A stretch of 64,000 bases of DNA, taken from Massilia sp. IC2-278 (GTDB lineage: Bacteria > Pseudomonadota > Gammaproteobacteria > Burkholderiales > Burkholderiaceae_D). The notes under the pieces were generated by a model. That model was not told where the DNA came from. It ran no database searches and saw nothing but the letters and a program-made list of their open reading frames with translations. Both the position numbers and the translations under genes were made by a program. The stretch is from NCBI RefSeq assembly GCF_020708045.1, contig NZ_JAJFES010000011.1:103724-167723 (forward strand), read 5' to 3'. How positions within the stretch are numbered: position 1 is the first letter of the stretch; every line of letters starts with the position of its first letter. Shown here piece after piece: positions 10,322 to 21,929 of the stretch.

Positions 10322-11584
10322 ATGTACCAACATATCCACGTACCCGCCGACGGCCAGAAAATCACCGTCAACGCCGATTTTTCGCTGACTGTACCAGACA
10401 ACCCGGTCATCCCCTACATCGAGGGCGACGGCACCGGCGCCGACATCACCCCGGTGATGCGCAAGGTGGTCGATGCGGCGGTGGCCAAGGCCTATGGCGG
10501 TGCGCGCCAGATCAGCTGGATGGAAATCTTTGCCGGCGAAAAGGCGACGAGCGTGTACGGTCCGGACGTCTGGCTGCCCGAGGAAACATTGGCGGTGCTG
10601 AAGGAGTACGTGGTCTCGATCAAGGGTCCGCTGACCACGCCGGTCGGCGGCGGCATCCGTTCGCTGAACGTGGCCCTGCGCCAGGAACTCGATTTGTACG
10701 TCTGCCTGCGCCCGGTGCGGTATTTCGCCGGCGTGCCATCGCCGCTGAAGCAGCCGGAAAAGACCGACATGGTGATCTTCCGCGAAAACTCCGAAGACAT
10801 CTACGCCGGCATCGAATGGGCGGCAGGGTCGGAAGGCGTGCAGAAACTGATCGCCTTCCTGACGAACGAGATGGGCGTGAAAAAGATCCGCTTCCCGGAA
10901 ACCTCGGGCCTGGGCATCAAGCCGGTCTCGCGCGAAGGCACCGAGCGCCTGGTGCGCAAGGCGATCCAGTACGCGATCGACAACGACAAGCCCTCGGTGA
11001 CGATCGTCCACAAGGGCAACATCATGAAGTACACCGAAGGTGGCTTCCGCGATTGGGCCTATGCGCTGGCGCAAAAGGAATTCGGCGCCGAGTTGATCGA
11101 TGGCGGCCCATGGTGCAAGTTCAAAAATCCAAAGACCGGACGCGACATCATGGTCAAGGATTCGATCGCCGACGCCTTCCTGCAGCAGATCCTGCTGCGC
11201 CCGGCCGAATACAGCGTGATCGCCACCCTGAATTTGAACGGTGACTATATCTCGGATGCGCTGGCGGCCCAGGTCGGCGGCATCGGCATTGCGCCGGGCG
11301 CGAATATGTCGGATTCAGTGGCGATGTTCGAAGCCACCCACGGCACCGCGCCGAAATACGCGGGCAAGGATTATGTGAATCCCGGTTCCCTGATCCTGTC
11401 GGCCGAAATGATGCTGCGCCATATGGGCTGGGTCGAGGCGGCCGGCCTGATCATCGCGGCTATGGAAAAGGCCATTCAGTCGAAACGCGTGACCTACGAT
11501 TTCGCGCGCCTGATGGAAAACGCGACCCAGGTATCGTGTTCCGGATTCGGCGACGTCATGATCGAGCAGATGCAATCGGCATGA
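10322..11584 (+). CDS. icd: Isocitrate dehydrogenase [NADP], dimeric type
   Basis: 420-residue dimeric NADP-IDH of the TCA cycle. '[27 protein letters not shown]' is the substrate site containing the Ser that AceK phosphorylates in E. coli. '[15 protein letters not shown]' and '[20 protein letters not shown]' follow; the Lys-Tyr after GTAP is the NADP-specific signature. GGAGA lies about 8 bases before ATG 10322. The frame is open far upstream but that part is antisense to rluE. It shares an upstream motif with the monomeric IDH, so the two isozymes may answer to the same regulator. Confidence 0.97.
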   Translation: MYQHIHVPADGQKITVNADFSLTVPDNPVIPYIEGDGTGADITPVMRKVVDAAVAKAYGGARQISWMEIFAGEKATSVYGPDVWLPEETLAVLKEYVVSIKGPLTTPVGGGIRSLNVALRQELDLYVCLRPVRYFAGVPSPLKQPEKTDMVIFRENSEDIYAGIEWAAGSEGVQKLIAFLTNEMGVKKIRFPETSGLGIKPVSREGTERLVRKAIQYAIDNDKPSVTIVHKGNIMKYTEGGFRDWAYALAQKEFGAELIDGGPWCKFKNPKTGRDIMVKDSIADAFLQQILLRPAEYSVIATLNLNGDYISDALAAQVGGIGIAPGANMSDSVAMFEATHGTAPKYAGKDYVNPGSLILSAEMMLRHMGWVEAAGLIIAAMEKAIQSKRVTYDFARLMENATQVSCSGFGDVMIEQMQSA

Positions 11585-11642
11585 TGCGCTCGCCGCCTGT
11601 ATTCGCCGCGGGTATTAATTCCTGGCGATAGAAAGGAATGCA

Positions 11643-11894
11643 GTGGACGGCGAGAAGGAATACGAACAAATCGGGCGCATGATATATGGCTTGCATCGCG
11701 CCGGCCTGGATGAAGAACGACTGAAGGAACTGGCGCTTGACGCCACGCATCCCGAACAGGCGGCCCGGGCAGGGCGCATGCTGCAGCTATTCGAGGAGAT
11801 CGTCGGCCGGGGTGGCCGGCGTCTCGAAGGCGACCAGTTAACGGCTGCCCTCGAGGAAGCCTGGCGCCTGTTCCAGGCGCTGCACGGCGAGTAA
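11643..11894 (+). CDS. Small conserved-looking hypothetical protein
   Basis: 83 residues from a GTG start, with AAGGA five bases upstream (11633-11637), which decides the start. The sequence is acidic and helical ('YEQIGRMIYGLHRAGLDEERLKELALDATHPEQAARAGRMLQLFEEIVGR') with no Cys, signal peptide or membrane segment. It lies 58 bases after icd and may be cotranscribed. I do not recognise the family. Confidence 0.55.
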   Translation: MDGEKEYEQIGRMIYGLHRAGLDEERLKELALDATHPEQAARAGRMLQLFEEIVGRGGRRLEGDQLTAALEEAWRLFQALHGE

Positions 11895-11906
11895 GAAAAG
11901 CAGGCG

Positions 11907-11935
11907 AAAAAAAACCCCGCCGGAGCGGGGTTCTT
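11907..11935 (-). terminator. Terminator of the cold-shock gene, possibly bidirectional
   Basis: Stem AACCCCGC / GCGGGGTT (11913-11920, 11925-11932), tetraloop CGGA. The A8 tract on its left gives the U-tail for the minus-strand cspA transcript; TTCTT on the right is weaker for the plus strand. Confidence 0.85.
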
Positions 11936-11960
11936 CGCAGTGGCTTTCCGCCAGGGCCGA

Positions 11961-12164
11961 TTACATGCCCTGGATGTTGGAAGCTTGCTTGCCTTTAGGG
12001 CCTTGCGTGACTTCGAATTGGACTTTCTGACCTTCTTTGAGGGTCTTAAAACCGTTCATATTGATCGCGGAGAAGTGTGCAAACAGATCCTCGCCGCCGT
12101 CATCTGGAGTGATGAAGCCAAAGCCTTTGGAATCATTGAACCACTTAACAGTACCAGTTGCCAT
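11961..12164 (-). CDS. cspA: Cold-shock protein, CspA family
   Basis: 67-residue single cold-shock domain (OB fold) that binds single-stranded RNA/DNA as an RNA chaperone. '[34 protein letters not shown]' contains RNP1 (KGFGFI) and RNP2 (DLFAHF). The preferred ATG at 12164 gives the standard protein length; an upstream in-frame GTG at 12242 precedes the predicted transcription start. It has a good sigma-70 promoter, about 75 nt of leader with a perfect palindrome, and a strong terminator, so it is monocistronic. Whether it is cold-induced cannot be told from sequence. Confidence 0.96.
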   Translation of the reverse strand: MATGTVKWFNDSKGFGFITPDDGGEDLFAHFSAINMNGFKTLKEGQKVQFEVTQGPKGKQASNIQGM

Positions 12165-12206
12165 AAAAGAACTTTCAAATAAAAACAAATCACACGAGCC
12201 ATAAAA

Positions 12207-12222
12207 GCAAGAAGCTTCTTGC
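12207..12222 (-). promoter_or_regulatory. Palindrome with U-tract in the cspA leader
   Basis: GCAAGAAGCTTCTTGC is a perfect 16-bp palindrome inside the predicted 5' UTR. In the mRNA it can fold as GCAAGA-AGCU-UCUUGC followed by UUUUAU, resembling a weak terminator or a temperature-sensitive leader element. Confidence 0.5.
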
Positions 12223-12245
12223 CCCCTCCTCAGCCTGCTCACTTC

Positions 12246-12274
12246 TTATCAACAAGTACATAAGTACATGTCAA
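12246..12274 (-). promoter_or_regulatory. Sigma-70 promoter of cspA
   Basis: On the minus strand a perfect TTGACA (12274-12269), 17-bp spacer, then TGATAA (12251-12246). Predicted start about 12239, giving a leader of about 75 nt. Confidence 0.85.
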
Positions 12275-12462
12275 TGTTTGCATTGTTGATGCACTAAAGT
12301 TGTAAGTCAAGCCCTTTAAAGCAACTGTTGCTAAATTCTTCACACGACCTGCATCGCCCCCTCTTGATTTCTGCAATCGGAACGCCATCTGCGCTTTCAA
12401 CGGAAAACAAGTAAGATGAAGGCAAGTCGAAGTGATCTGATCGCTGCGTCTGATCTTTACGC

Positions 12463-12490
12463 TTGGCATCATCCTTGAAAGCATTAGAAT
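12463..12490 (+). promoter_or_regulatory. Sigma-70 promoter of clpSA, apparently leaderless
   Basis: TTGGCA (12463-12468), 16-bp spacer, TAGAAT (12485-12490). Only six bases (ACGCCC) separate the -10 box from the clpS ATG, so the predicted start coincides with the ATG. No Shine-Dalgarno is present. Confidence 0.65.
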
Positions 12491-12496
12491 ACGCCC

Positions 12497-12795
12497 ATGG
12501 CAACGAAGCACGATACCGAACAGCTGCTGGAGCGGCAGACGATTAAACCACCGCCCCTGTATCAGGTGGCGTTGCTGAATGACGACTACACGCCGATGGA
12601 ATTCGTGGTGGCCATCATTCAGGAGTACTTCAACAAGGATCGCGAGACGGCGACGCAGATCATGCTTTCCGTGCACCGCCATGGTAAAGGCGTGTGTGGC
12701 GTGTTTTCCAAAGATATAGCGTGTACCAAAGTGGAGTTTGTCTTAACGCATGCGCGCAAGGCGGGTCACCCCCTGCAGTGCGTGATGGAGGAAGT

Positions 12796-12799
<4 letters not shown>
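12497..12799 (+). CDS. clpS: ATP-dependent Clp protease adaptor ClpS
   Basis: 100-residue N-recognin that delivers N-degron substrates to ClpA. '[24 protein letters not shown]' holds the conserved [10 protein letters not shown] substrate pocket (Asn-Asp-Asp) and '[11 protein letters not shown]' the His-containing second motif; '[20 protein letters not shown]' is the ClpA contact region. The stop overlaps the clpA start (ATGA), indicating translational coupling. The promoter position suggests a leaderless mRNA. Confidence 0.97.
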
Positions 12800-15096
<2,297 letters not shown>

Positions 15097-15130
15097 TTGG
15101 GATGAACTGAGCTCGATCGCTTCACAAAGA

Positions 15131-15155
15131 ACCGCGCCTTGTGCGCGGTTTTTTT
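15131..15155 (+). terminator. Rho-independent terminator of clpSA
   Basis: Stem ACCGCGC / GCGCGGT (15131-15137, 15143-15149), loop CTTGT, T-tract of seven. Confidence 0.9.
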
Positions 15156-15199
15156 ATGCCTGAGTAATCGAGAACTTCACATATCTGGCTACGTTCCCC

Positions 15200-15225
15200 G
15201 TAGGGTGGGCACCCCGTGCCCACGC
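15200..15225 (+). repeat. REP-like palindrome (forward)
   Basis: GTAG head, arms GTGGGCAC and GTGCCCAC around CCC, closing GC. Inverted partner at 15371. Confidence 0.85.
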
Positions 15226-15370
15226 GGAACGATGCGCATGGTTGACGCATCGGGGCGACGCAAATGATGCATTCCGACTAAGCATCCAAAAGCGTCTCGT
15301 TAGCGCCAACAATCATGGCCGACGCCGCGGAGCGAATCTGCAGCCAACAATGCCAGACGCGCACGTAACC

Positions 15371-15396
15371 GCGTGGGCACGGAGTGCCCACCCTAC
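15371..15396 (-). repeat. REP-like palindrome (reverse)
   Basis: GCGTGGGCAC, GGA, GTGCCCACC, CTAC. Identical to the copy at 9499 and, including 10 bases of left flank, nearly identical to 39021-39056. Confidence 0.85.
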
Positions 15397-15524
15397 GATT
15401 GCGTCCGCGACTTCGCATGACCGCAACTCGACACACACGGTCAGGTTTTTTTGCATGTATGCACGCCACCTCATGCATTCCATATGGCAAACTCATTTTC
15501 TTTTGCCAACTTGCCACCACTCGC

Positions 15525-18500
15525 ATGAACCTGTCCCGCACCATCCTTGCGCTGTCCCTGGCGCTCGTCGGCAGCCAGGCCGCCGCCGCCGATCCGTATT
15601 TCCGTTTCCCTGCCGTACGCGGCGACACGGTGGTCTTCACCGCCGAAGGCGACCTCTGGCGCACCACCACGAATGGCGGCAAGGCGACGCGCCTGACCAC
15701 CCATCCATCCGCAGAAACCCACGCCGCCATCTCGCACGATGGCAAGTTCGTCGCCTTTGCGGCATCGTATGAAGGCGCGCAGGAAGCCTACGTGATGCCG
15801 ATCGAGGGCGGGCTGCCCAAGCGCATTACCTTCGAAAACGGCGGCGTCACCGTCCTTGGCTGGACCAGGCAAGGCGAGGTCCTGGTCAGCACCGAGAACT
15901 CGGTCGGCCCGTCGAAGCACCGCGTGGTCGCCGCACTCGACCCGGTAAAACTCGCGCGGCGCGTGCTGCCGCTGGCCGACGCCAACGATGCCACCCTGAG
16001 CGATGACGGCAAGACCGTCTGGTTCACGCGCATGGGCCTGGCCATGACCAACGATAACGTCAAGTCTTACCGCGGCGGCGCCACGGCCCAATTGTGGCGC
16101 TACGAGTTGGGTTCAAAAGGCGAAGCCCAGCAGCTGTTCAAGGGCGACCCGGCCAACAACCGCCGCGCCATGCTCTGGCAGGGCCGCTTGTACTTCATCA
16201 GCGATGCCGGCGGCGCCGACAACCTGTGGTCCGCGAACCCGGACGGCTCCGACCGGCGCCAGCTCACGCATCACAAGGAATGGGACGTGCGCAGCGCCTC
16301 GCTCGGCGACGGCCGCATCGCCTACCAGCTGGGCGCCGATTTGCACGTGTTCGACATCGCCAGCGGCCAGGACACCCGCCTGAACGCCAGCCTGCTGTCG
16401 GACTTCGACCAGCAGCGCATGCGCCGCGTGAAGTCGCCACTGGAAGCGCTGACCAGCATCGAACCGGCCAGCAAGGCCGAGCGCATCGTGATCACCGCGC
16501 GCGGCCGCGTGACGATTGCCGGCACCGGCAAGCACCGCCGCGTCGAGATCGCGGTGCCGGACGGCGCCCGTGCCCGCAGTGCGGTCTTCAGCCATGACGA
16601 CAAGTGGGTCTACGCCTTTGCCGACACCAGCGGCGAAAACGAGATCTGGCGCTTCGCTGCCGACGGTTCCGGCAGCGGCGAGCGCCTGACCCGCGACGGC
16701 GCCTCGCACCGCGCCGCCCTGTATCCTTCGCCGGACGGCAAATGGCTGGCCCACACCGACAAGAAGGGCCGCACCTGGCTGCTGGATCTCGACAAGAAAA
16801 CCAACGTCATCATCGACGACGCCGGCCAGGCCGGCATCGACCGCCCGGACCAGGTGGTATGGTCGCCCGACAGCCGCAACCTGGCGTTTGTCCGCGCAGG
16901 CAGCAGCGAGCAGCGCAACCAGATCGGCATGTTCAACCTGGCCACGAAGCAGATCGCCTTCGTGACGACCGACCGCTACGAATCGAATTCGCCGGTGTTC
17001 TCGCCGGACGGCAAATGGCTGTACTTCCTCTCGGCCCGTAACTTCAACCTCGGCAACGCCTCGCCCTGGGGCGACCGCAACATGGGGCCGGTGTTCGACA
17101 AGCGCGTCGGCGTGTATGCGCTGGCCTTGCAGCCGGGCAGCCGCTTCCCGTTCAAGCCGGAAGACGAGCTGACCAAGCCGGAAGAAAAATCGCCGGAAGC
17201 CGCCGCGCGCGAAGCGATCAAGTCGCCGGACGACCGCGACGCCGACAAGAGCGCAGCAGTGGCAGCAGCGGTGGCCGCAACGGCCAAGACGGCAGCGGCC
17301 GATAAACCGAAGGCGCCGACCCCGGCCATCGTGTATGCCGGCCTGCGCGAGCGCCTGTACGAGGTGCCTGTCGAATCGGGCAACTACAGCGCACTCGCCG
17401 TCGACGACAAGCGCCTGTACCTGCTCGACGCCGAAGAAGGCGGCAAGGGCACGCTGAAGACCGTGGAAATTTCGCGCAGCACGCCGAAGCTGGAAACCTT
17501 TGTCGCCAACGTGCGCGAGTTCGGTTTGACCACGGACCGCAAGCACGTCTTCTACCGCACCTTCGCCAAGGGCACGCCGGGCGACATGCTGATCGTCGAC
17601 ACCGGCGCCAAGGCCCCGGCCGACCTCACCAAGGCCAAGATCAAGGTCGACGACTGGGCGGTGAGCTCGAACCCGCGCATGGAGTGGGTGCAGATGTTCA
17701 ACGATGCCTGGCGCATGCACCGCGACTTCCTGTACGACGCCAACATGCGCGGCATCGACTGGAACGCCGTGCGCAAGCGCTATGCGCCGCTGGTCGAGCG
17801 CGTGACCGACCGCGCAGAACTCGACGACGTGCTCGGCATGATGGTCGGCGAAGTCGGTGCGCTTCACTCGCAGATCCGTCCGGGCGACGTGCGCCGCGCC
17901 GCCGCCGAGGGCACGCCGTCCAGCCTGGGCGCGGTGCTGACCCGCACCAATGAGGGCTACCGCGTCGACCGCGTCTACCGCAGCGAGCCGGAACTGCCGT
18001 CCGAAGCCGGGCCGCTCTCGATGCCGGACGTCGACGTCAAGGAAGGCGACATCATCCTGGCCGTGAACGGCAAGTCCCTGGCGGACGCGCGCGACATCGC
18101 CGATTTGCTGCTGGACCAGGCCGACAAGCAGGTGCTGCTGCAGGTGAAGAGCCCGGGCGGCAAGCCGCGCCAGACCATCGTCACGCCGGTATCGATGACG
18201 AAGCACGCCAGCCTGCGCTACGCCGACTGGGAGCAGGGCAGGGCCAAACAGGCCGATACCGCCTCGAAAGGCAAGATCGGCTACCTGCACCTGCGCGCAA
18301 TGGTGGCGCGCGACATCAACGCCTTTGCGCGCGACTTCTACGCCAACATCAACAAGGAAGGCCTGATCATCGACGTCCGCCGCAACAACGGCGGCAACAT
18401 CGACAGCTGGATCATCGAGAAGCTGCTGCGCCGCTCCTGGGCCTTCTGGGCTTCGAACGGCAAGCAGCCGCAGTCGAACATGCAGAACACCTTCCGCGGG

Positions 18501-18878
18501 CACCTGGTGGTGTTGGTCGATGAGCTGACGTATTCGGATGGCGAGACCTTTGCCGCCGGCGTCAAGGCGCTGAAGCTCGGGCCGCTGGTCGGCAAGCGCA
18601 CCGCCGGCGCCGGCGTGTGGCTGAGCGACGGCAACGGCCTGTCGGACAACGGCATGGCGCGCGTGGCCGAGTTCGGGCAGTTCTCGACAGATGGCGAATG
18701 GCTGATCGAAGGCGTGGGCGTGGCGCCGGACGTCGAGGTCGACAATTTGCCGCACGAGACTTTCGAAGGGCGCGACCGTCAGCTGGAAGTGGCGATCGAG
18801 CTGCTGCAGAAGAAGATGCAGGAGCAGCCGGTCAAGCCGTGGAAGCCGGCGGCGATTCCGGCGTTGAAGCGGCAGTGA
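15525..18878 (+). CDS. Tricorn-like S41 peptidase, exported
   Basis: 1117 residues. A Sec signal peptide ('MNLSRTILALSLALVGSQAAAA') suggests the periplasm. WD40-like PD40 repeats form a beta-propeller (about 25-600), then a tricorn C1-like segment with 'DAWRMHRDFLYD' (candidate catalytic His732), a PDZ domain (about 800-900, 'VKEGDIILAVNGKSLADA') and an S41 core with 'YSDGETFAAG' (candidate nucleophile Ser1004) and 'IEGVGVAPDVEV' near the acidic residue of tricorn. A low-complexity Ala/Lys insert sits near residues 540-600. It resembles the bacterial tricorn homologues thought to degrade oligopeptides. ATG 15525 is chosen because it begins the signal peptide; no Shine-Dalgarno is clear. Confidence 0.93.
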   Translation: MNLSRTILALSLALVGSQAAAADPYFRFPAVRGDTVVFTAEGDLWRTTTNGGKATRLTTHPSAETHAAISHDGKFVAFAASYEGAQEAYVMPIEGGLPKRITFENGGVTVLGWTRQGEVLVSTENSVGPSKHRVVAALDPVKLARRVLPLADANDATLSDDGKTVWFTRMGLAMTNDNVKSYRGGATAQLWRYELGSKGEAQQLFKGDPANNRRAMLWQGRLYFISDAGGADNLWSANPDGSDRRQLTHHKEWDVRSASLGDGRIAYQLGADLHVFDIASGQDTRLNASLLSDFDQQRMRRVKSPLEALTSIEPASKAERIVITARGRVTIAGTGKHRRVEIAVPDGARARSAVFSHDDKWVYAFADTSGENEIWRFAADGSGSGERLTRDGASHRAALYPSPDGKWLAHTDKKGRTWLLDLDKKTNVIIDDAGQAGIDRPDQVVWSPDSRNLAFVRAGSSEQRNQIGMFNLATKQIAFVTTDRYESNSPVFSPDGKWLYFLSARNFNLGNASPWGDRNMGPVFDKRVGVYALALQPGSRFPFKPEDELTKPEEKSPEAAAREAIKSPDDRDADKSAAVAAAVAATAKTAAADKPKAPTPAIVYAGLRERLYEVPVESGNYSALAVDDKRLYLLDAEEGGKGTLKTVEISRSTPKLETFVANVREFGLTTDRKHVFYRTFAKGTPGDMLIVDTGAKAPADLTKAKIKVDDWAVSSNPRMEWVQMFNDAWRMHRDFLYDANMRGIDWNAVRKRYAPLVERVTDRAELDDVLGMMVGEVGALHSQIRPGDVRRAAAEGTPSSLGAVLTRTNEGYRVDRVYRSEPELPSEAGPLSMPDVDVKEGDIILAVNGKSLADARDIADLLLDQADKQVLLQVKSPGGKPRQTIVTPVSMTKHASLRYADWEQGRAKQADTASKGKIGYLHLRAMVARDINAFARDFYANINKEGLIIDVRRNNGGNIDSWIIEKLLRRSWAFWASNGKQPQSNMQNTFRGHLVVLVDELTYSDGETFAAGVKALKLGPLVGKRTAGAGVWLSDGNGLSDNGMARVAEFGQFSTDGEWLIEGVGVAPDVEVDNLPHETFEGRDRQLEVAIELLQKKMQEQPVKPWKPAAIPALKRQ

Positions 18879-18928
18879 CGTGATCAGCGGCGTCCCGGTG
18901 GCGCCGCAGGTTTGCATAGCGTGAGACG

Positions 18929-18953
18929 GCGTGGACACAGGTGTCCACCCTAC
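18929..18953 (-). repeat. REP-like palindrome (reverse)
   Basis: Arms GTGGACAC and GTGTCCAC around AG, ending CTAC. The left flank TGAGACG mirrors the right flank TGTCTCA of the forward copy 12 bases away, so the two form an extended inverted repeat. Confidence 0.85.
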
Positions 18954-18965
18954 GACCCCGATCTT

Positions 18966-18990
18966 GTAGGGTGGACACCCGTGTCCACGC
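18966..18990 (+). repeat. REP-like palindrome (forward)
   Basis: GTAG head, arms GTGGACAC and GTGTCCAC around CC. Head-to-head with 18929-18953 across 12 bases. Confidence 0.85.
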
Positions 18991-19091
18991 TGTCTCATCG
19001 CCCGATCATCGGCAAAATCCCCCCTGACGTTCACATCCTTGTCACATTAAGTTTCTACACTGCAAGTATTCCTTCACTTCACCCCACCGTG

Positions 19092-20699
19092 ATGCGACTT
19101 GCACGACTCCACACCGGCACCAAGCTCCTCGCTTCCTTCGCCATCGTTTCCCTGCTCATCGTCGTGATTGCCCTGGTGGCGCTGTGGCGCATGCAGGCCG
19201 CCGACGCCCTCACCGCCGACCTGGTCGACGACAAGCTCGCCAAGCAGCAGCTGGTCTCCGACCTGCTCGGCCTGGAACGCCTGAACGGCTCGCGCACGGT
19301 GGCGATCGCGCGCAGCGACAGCCTGGAACTGGCCGACTACTTCCAGGCCCAACTGGCCGAGGGCCGCAAGCTGCGCGCCGCCGTCACGGCCAAGCTGGGC
19401 AAGCTGCCCGCCAGCGACCGCGAGCGCGCCCTGAAAGCCGCCGCCGCCCAACACGACAAGACGCTGGCCAGCGCCCAGGCCGACCTGTTCCGCGCCAAGG
19501 ACCTGGGCCAGACCAACGTGGTCGAAGAGATCATCGGGTCGCGCTGGGAGCCGGCCTTCAAGGCCCAGACCGCCGCCCTCGACGCCCTGCTGGCCCACGA
19601 GGCGAACGAAGCGCACCGCCTGGCCGACGCATCGGCCGCCAGCACCGCCTTCAGCAAAGCCCTGCTGCTGGCGCTCGGCGCCGCGGCGCTGGCCATCGGC
19701 GCGCTGCTGGCCTGGGTCCTGACGCGCAACATCGTCGGCCCGCTGCAGCAGGCGGTCAGCCTGGCCGAACAGGTGGCGCGCGGCGATCTGCGCCCGACTA
19801 TCGACCACACCCGCAGCGACGAGATCGGCCGCCTGTTCGACGCCCTGAACGGCATGACCGGCGGCGTCTCGCAGACCGTGGCCCAGGTGCTGCGCGGCGC
19901 CCACGCCATCGATTGCGCATCCAACGAGATCGCCGACGGCAACCTCGACCTGTCGCAGCGCACGGAACGCCAGGCCGCCTCCCTGCGCCGGACCGTCGGC
20001 GCGATGGATGCGCTGACTGGCGCCATCGCCGACAACAACGCCAGCGCCCAGCAAGCGAATGCCCTGGCCCAGACTGCGTCGAACGTGGCCGGCGAAGGCG
20101 CGCAGGCCGTCGAGCAGCTGGTGGCGCGCATGGAGGCGATCAAGACCTCGGCCGCGCGCATCGTCGACATCACGGGAATGATCGACAGCATCGCCTTCCA
20201 GACGAATATCCTGGCCCTGAACGCGGCGGTCGAAGCGGCGCGCGCCGGCGAGCAGGGGCGCGGCTTTGCGGTGGTCGCATCCGAAGTGCGCCACCTGGCC
20301 CAGCGCTCGGCCCAGGCGGCGAAAGAGATCAAGACCCTGATCGGCGCATCGAACGCCGAGATCGCATCCGGCACCGGCATCGCCAGCGCGGCCGGCGCCA
20401 CCATGCGCGCCGTGCTCGCCCACGTGCGCGAGGTGGCGGCGATCCTGGCCGCCATCGACAGCGCCAGCGCCAGCCAGGCCGGCGGCGTGGCCCAGGTCGG
20501 ACGCGCGATCGCGGAGATGGATGTCTCGACCCGGCAGAATGCGGCAATGGTCGAGGAAGCGGCGGCCGCCGCGGAATCGATGCGCGAGCAGGCGGCGGAA
20601 CTGGCCCGCCTGGTCGGCACCTTCAAACTGCGCGGCGCCGAAATGGAAGAAGCCGCTGCAGTGCTGGAAGCACCGCAGCGGCTGGCATTGGCTGCCTGA
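19092..20699 (+). CDS. Methyl-accepting chemotaxis protein
   Basis: 535-residue chemoreceptor. One transmembrane helix near residues 12-34, a periplasmic four-helix sensor of about 150 residues (4HB_MCP-like, '[27 protein letters not shown]'), a second helix near 190-212, a HAMP domain and a cytoplasmic signalling domain. The CheA/CheW tip is '[20 protein letters not shown]' followed by '[18 protein letters not shown]'. No CheR-binding pentapeptide is visible at the C-terminus. Start ATG 19092 (a GTG at 19089 is equivalent). It stands alone; the ligand is unknown. Confidence 0.94.
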   Translation: MRLARLHTGTKLLASFAIVSLLIVVIALVALWRMQAADALTADLVDDKLAKQQLVSDLLGLERLNGSRTVAIARSDSLELADYFQAQLAEGRKLRAAVTAKLGKLPASDRERALKAAAAQHDKTLASAQADLFRAKDLGQTNVVEEIIGSRWEPAFKAQTAALDALLAHEANEAHRLADASAASTAFSKALLLALGAAALAIGALLAWVLTRNIVGPLQQAVSLAEQVARGDLRPTIDHTRSDEIGRLFDALNGMTGGVSQTVAQVLRGAHAIDCASNEIADGNLDLSQRTERQAASLRRTVGAMDALTGAIADNNASAQQANALAQTASNVAGEGAQAVEQLVARMEAIKTSAARIVDITGMIDSIAFQTNILALNAAVEAARAGEQGRGFAVVASEVRHLAQRSAQAAKEIKTLIGASNAEIASGTGIASAAGATMRAVLAHVREVAAILAAIDSASASQAGGVAQVGRAIAEMDVSTRQNAAMVEEAAAAAESMREQAAELARLVGTFKLRGAEMEEAAAVLEAPQRLALAA

Positions 20700-20729
20700 G
20701 GGGGTAGCGGACTGCAGCCCGCCGTGCGC

Positions 20730-21929
20730 TTAAACCGCGTCGAGCGCGCGCTGCAGATCCGCGCGCTGGTCTTCCAGGTGCTCGATGCCCACCGACAGGC
20801 GGATCAGGCTGTCGCCGATCCCCAGTTCCGCGCGCTGCGCCGGCGGGATGGTCGCATGCGTCATCAGCGCCGGATGCTCGATCAGGCTCTCGACGCCGCC
20901 CAGGCTCTCGGCCAGCGTGAACACCTTGCAGGTTTCGAGGAAGCGGCGCGAACCGGCCAGGTCGGTATCGAGTTCGATCGAGATGATGCCGCCGAAAGCA
21001 TCCATCTGGCGCCGCGCCAGCGCATGCTGGGGGTGCGATTCCAGCCCCGGGTAATGCACCTTGCGCACCTTCGATTCGCGCTCCAGCCACTGCGCCAGGT
21101 TCAGGGCGTTGGCGCTGCTGCGCTCCACGCGCAGGGCCAGGGTCTTGATCCCGCGTAGCACCAGGAAGCTGTCGAACGGCCCCTGGATCGCGCCCACCGC
21201 ATTCTGGATGAAGCCCAACCCTTCGCGCAGCTCGGCATGGTGCCCGGCCTGGCCGACCACCGCCACGCCGCCGATCACGTCCGAGTGCCCGTTCATGTAC
21301 TTGGTGGTCGAGTGCACCACGATGTCGATGCCCAGTTCCAGTGGGCGCTGGTTGATCGGGCTGGCGAAGGTGTTGTCGCACACGCTGACGATGCCGCGCT
21401 CGCGGCACAGGGTGGCGATCGCCCGCAGATCGGCCAGCTTCAGCATCGGGTTGGTCGGCGTTTCGACCCAGACCATTTTCGTCTCGGGCGTGAGCGCGGC
21501 GGCCAGCGCCTGCGGGTCGGCCAGGTTCACGTAGCTGAAGGTATGGCCCGCGCTTTTACGGCGCACGCGCTCGAACAGGCGGTAGGTGCCGCCGTACATG
21601 TCGTCGCCGGCCACGATGTGCGAGCCGGCCGGCAGCAGTTCCAGCACAGCGGAAATCGCCGCCAGGCCCGAGGCGAAGGCAAAGGCGGCGCTGCCGCTTT
21701 CGATGTCGGCCACGCAGCGCTCCAGCGCCCAGCGCGTGGGATTATGCGAGCGGCCGTAGTCCAGGCCCTTGTGCACGCCCGGGCTCTCCTGCACGAACGT
21801 CGAGGTGGCGAAGATCGGCGGCATGACGGCGCCGGTGCCCGGCTCGGGCGCCTGGCCGCCGTGGATGACGCGGGTGGCGAGGTGCTGTTTGTTGTCGGTG
21901 TCGGTGGTGTCGGTCACAGTCAAGCTCAC
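20730..21929 (-). CDS. Cystathionine gamma-lyase / gamma-synthase-type PLP enzyme
   Basis: 399-residue Cys/Met-metabolism PLP enzyme. 'IVVHSTTKYMNGHSDVIGG' holds the PLP lysine (Lys210), 'ETPTNPMLKLADL' and 'YGRSHNPTRWALE' are family signatures. It starts at GTG 21929, overlapping the cystathionine beta-synthase stop (GTGA), with AGGA upstream, so it is translationally coupled to CBS. That pairing argues for a gamma-lyase in reverse transsulfuration (cystathionine to cysteine, 2-oxobutyrate and ammonia) rather than MetB. Sequence alone cannot separate gamma-lyase from gamma-synthase. Confidence 0.92.
   Translation of the reverse strand: MSLTVTDTTDTDNKQHLATRVIHGGQAPEPGTGAVMPPIFATSTFVQESPGVHKGLDYGRSHNPTRWALERCVADIESGSAAFAFASGLAAISAVLELLPAGSHIVAGDDMYGGTYRLFERVRRKSAGHTFSYVNLADPQALAAALTPETKMVWVETPTNPMLKLADLRAIATLCRERGIVSVCDNTFASPINQRPLELGIDIVVHSTTKYMNGHSDVIGGVAVVGQAGHHAELREGLGFIQNAVGAIQGPFDSFLVLRGIKTLALRVERSSANALNLAQWLERESKVRKVHYPGLESHPQHALARRQMDAFGGIISIELDTDLAGSRRFLETCKVFTLAESLGGVESLIEHPALMTHATIPPAQRAELGIGDSLIRLSVGIEHLEDQRADLQRALDAV

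Larger units (their letters stand above)
12165..12496. other. Divergent regulatory region between cspA and clpS
   Basis: 332 bases without a gene, notably AT-richer than its surroundings. It carries the cspA leader palindrome and promoter on the minus strand and the clpS promoter on the plus strand. Nothing recognised between 12275 and 12462. Confidence 0.7.
15097..15524. other. Intergenic region: clpA terminator and inverted REP pair
   Basis: 428 bases with no gene. It holds the clpA terminator, a forward REP (15200), a reverse REP (15371) and 145 bases between them. The reverse copy and its left flank (GCACGTAACC) match the copy at 39031 and its flank. Confidence 0.65.

Noticed and set aside
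16113..19034. 973-residue open frame antisense to the tricorn-like protease
   Set aside because: High-GC antisense shadow; it also runs through the REP pair and has no domain.
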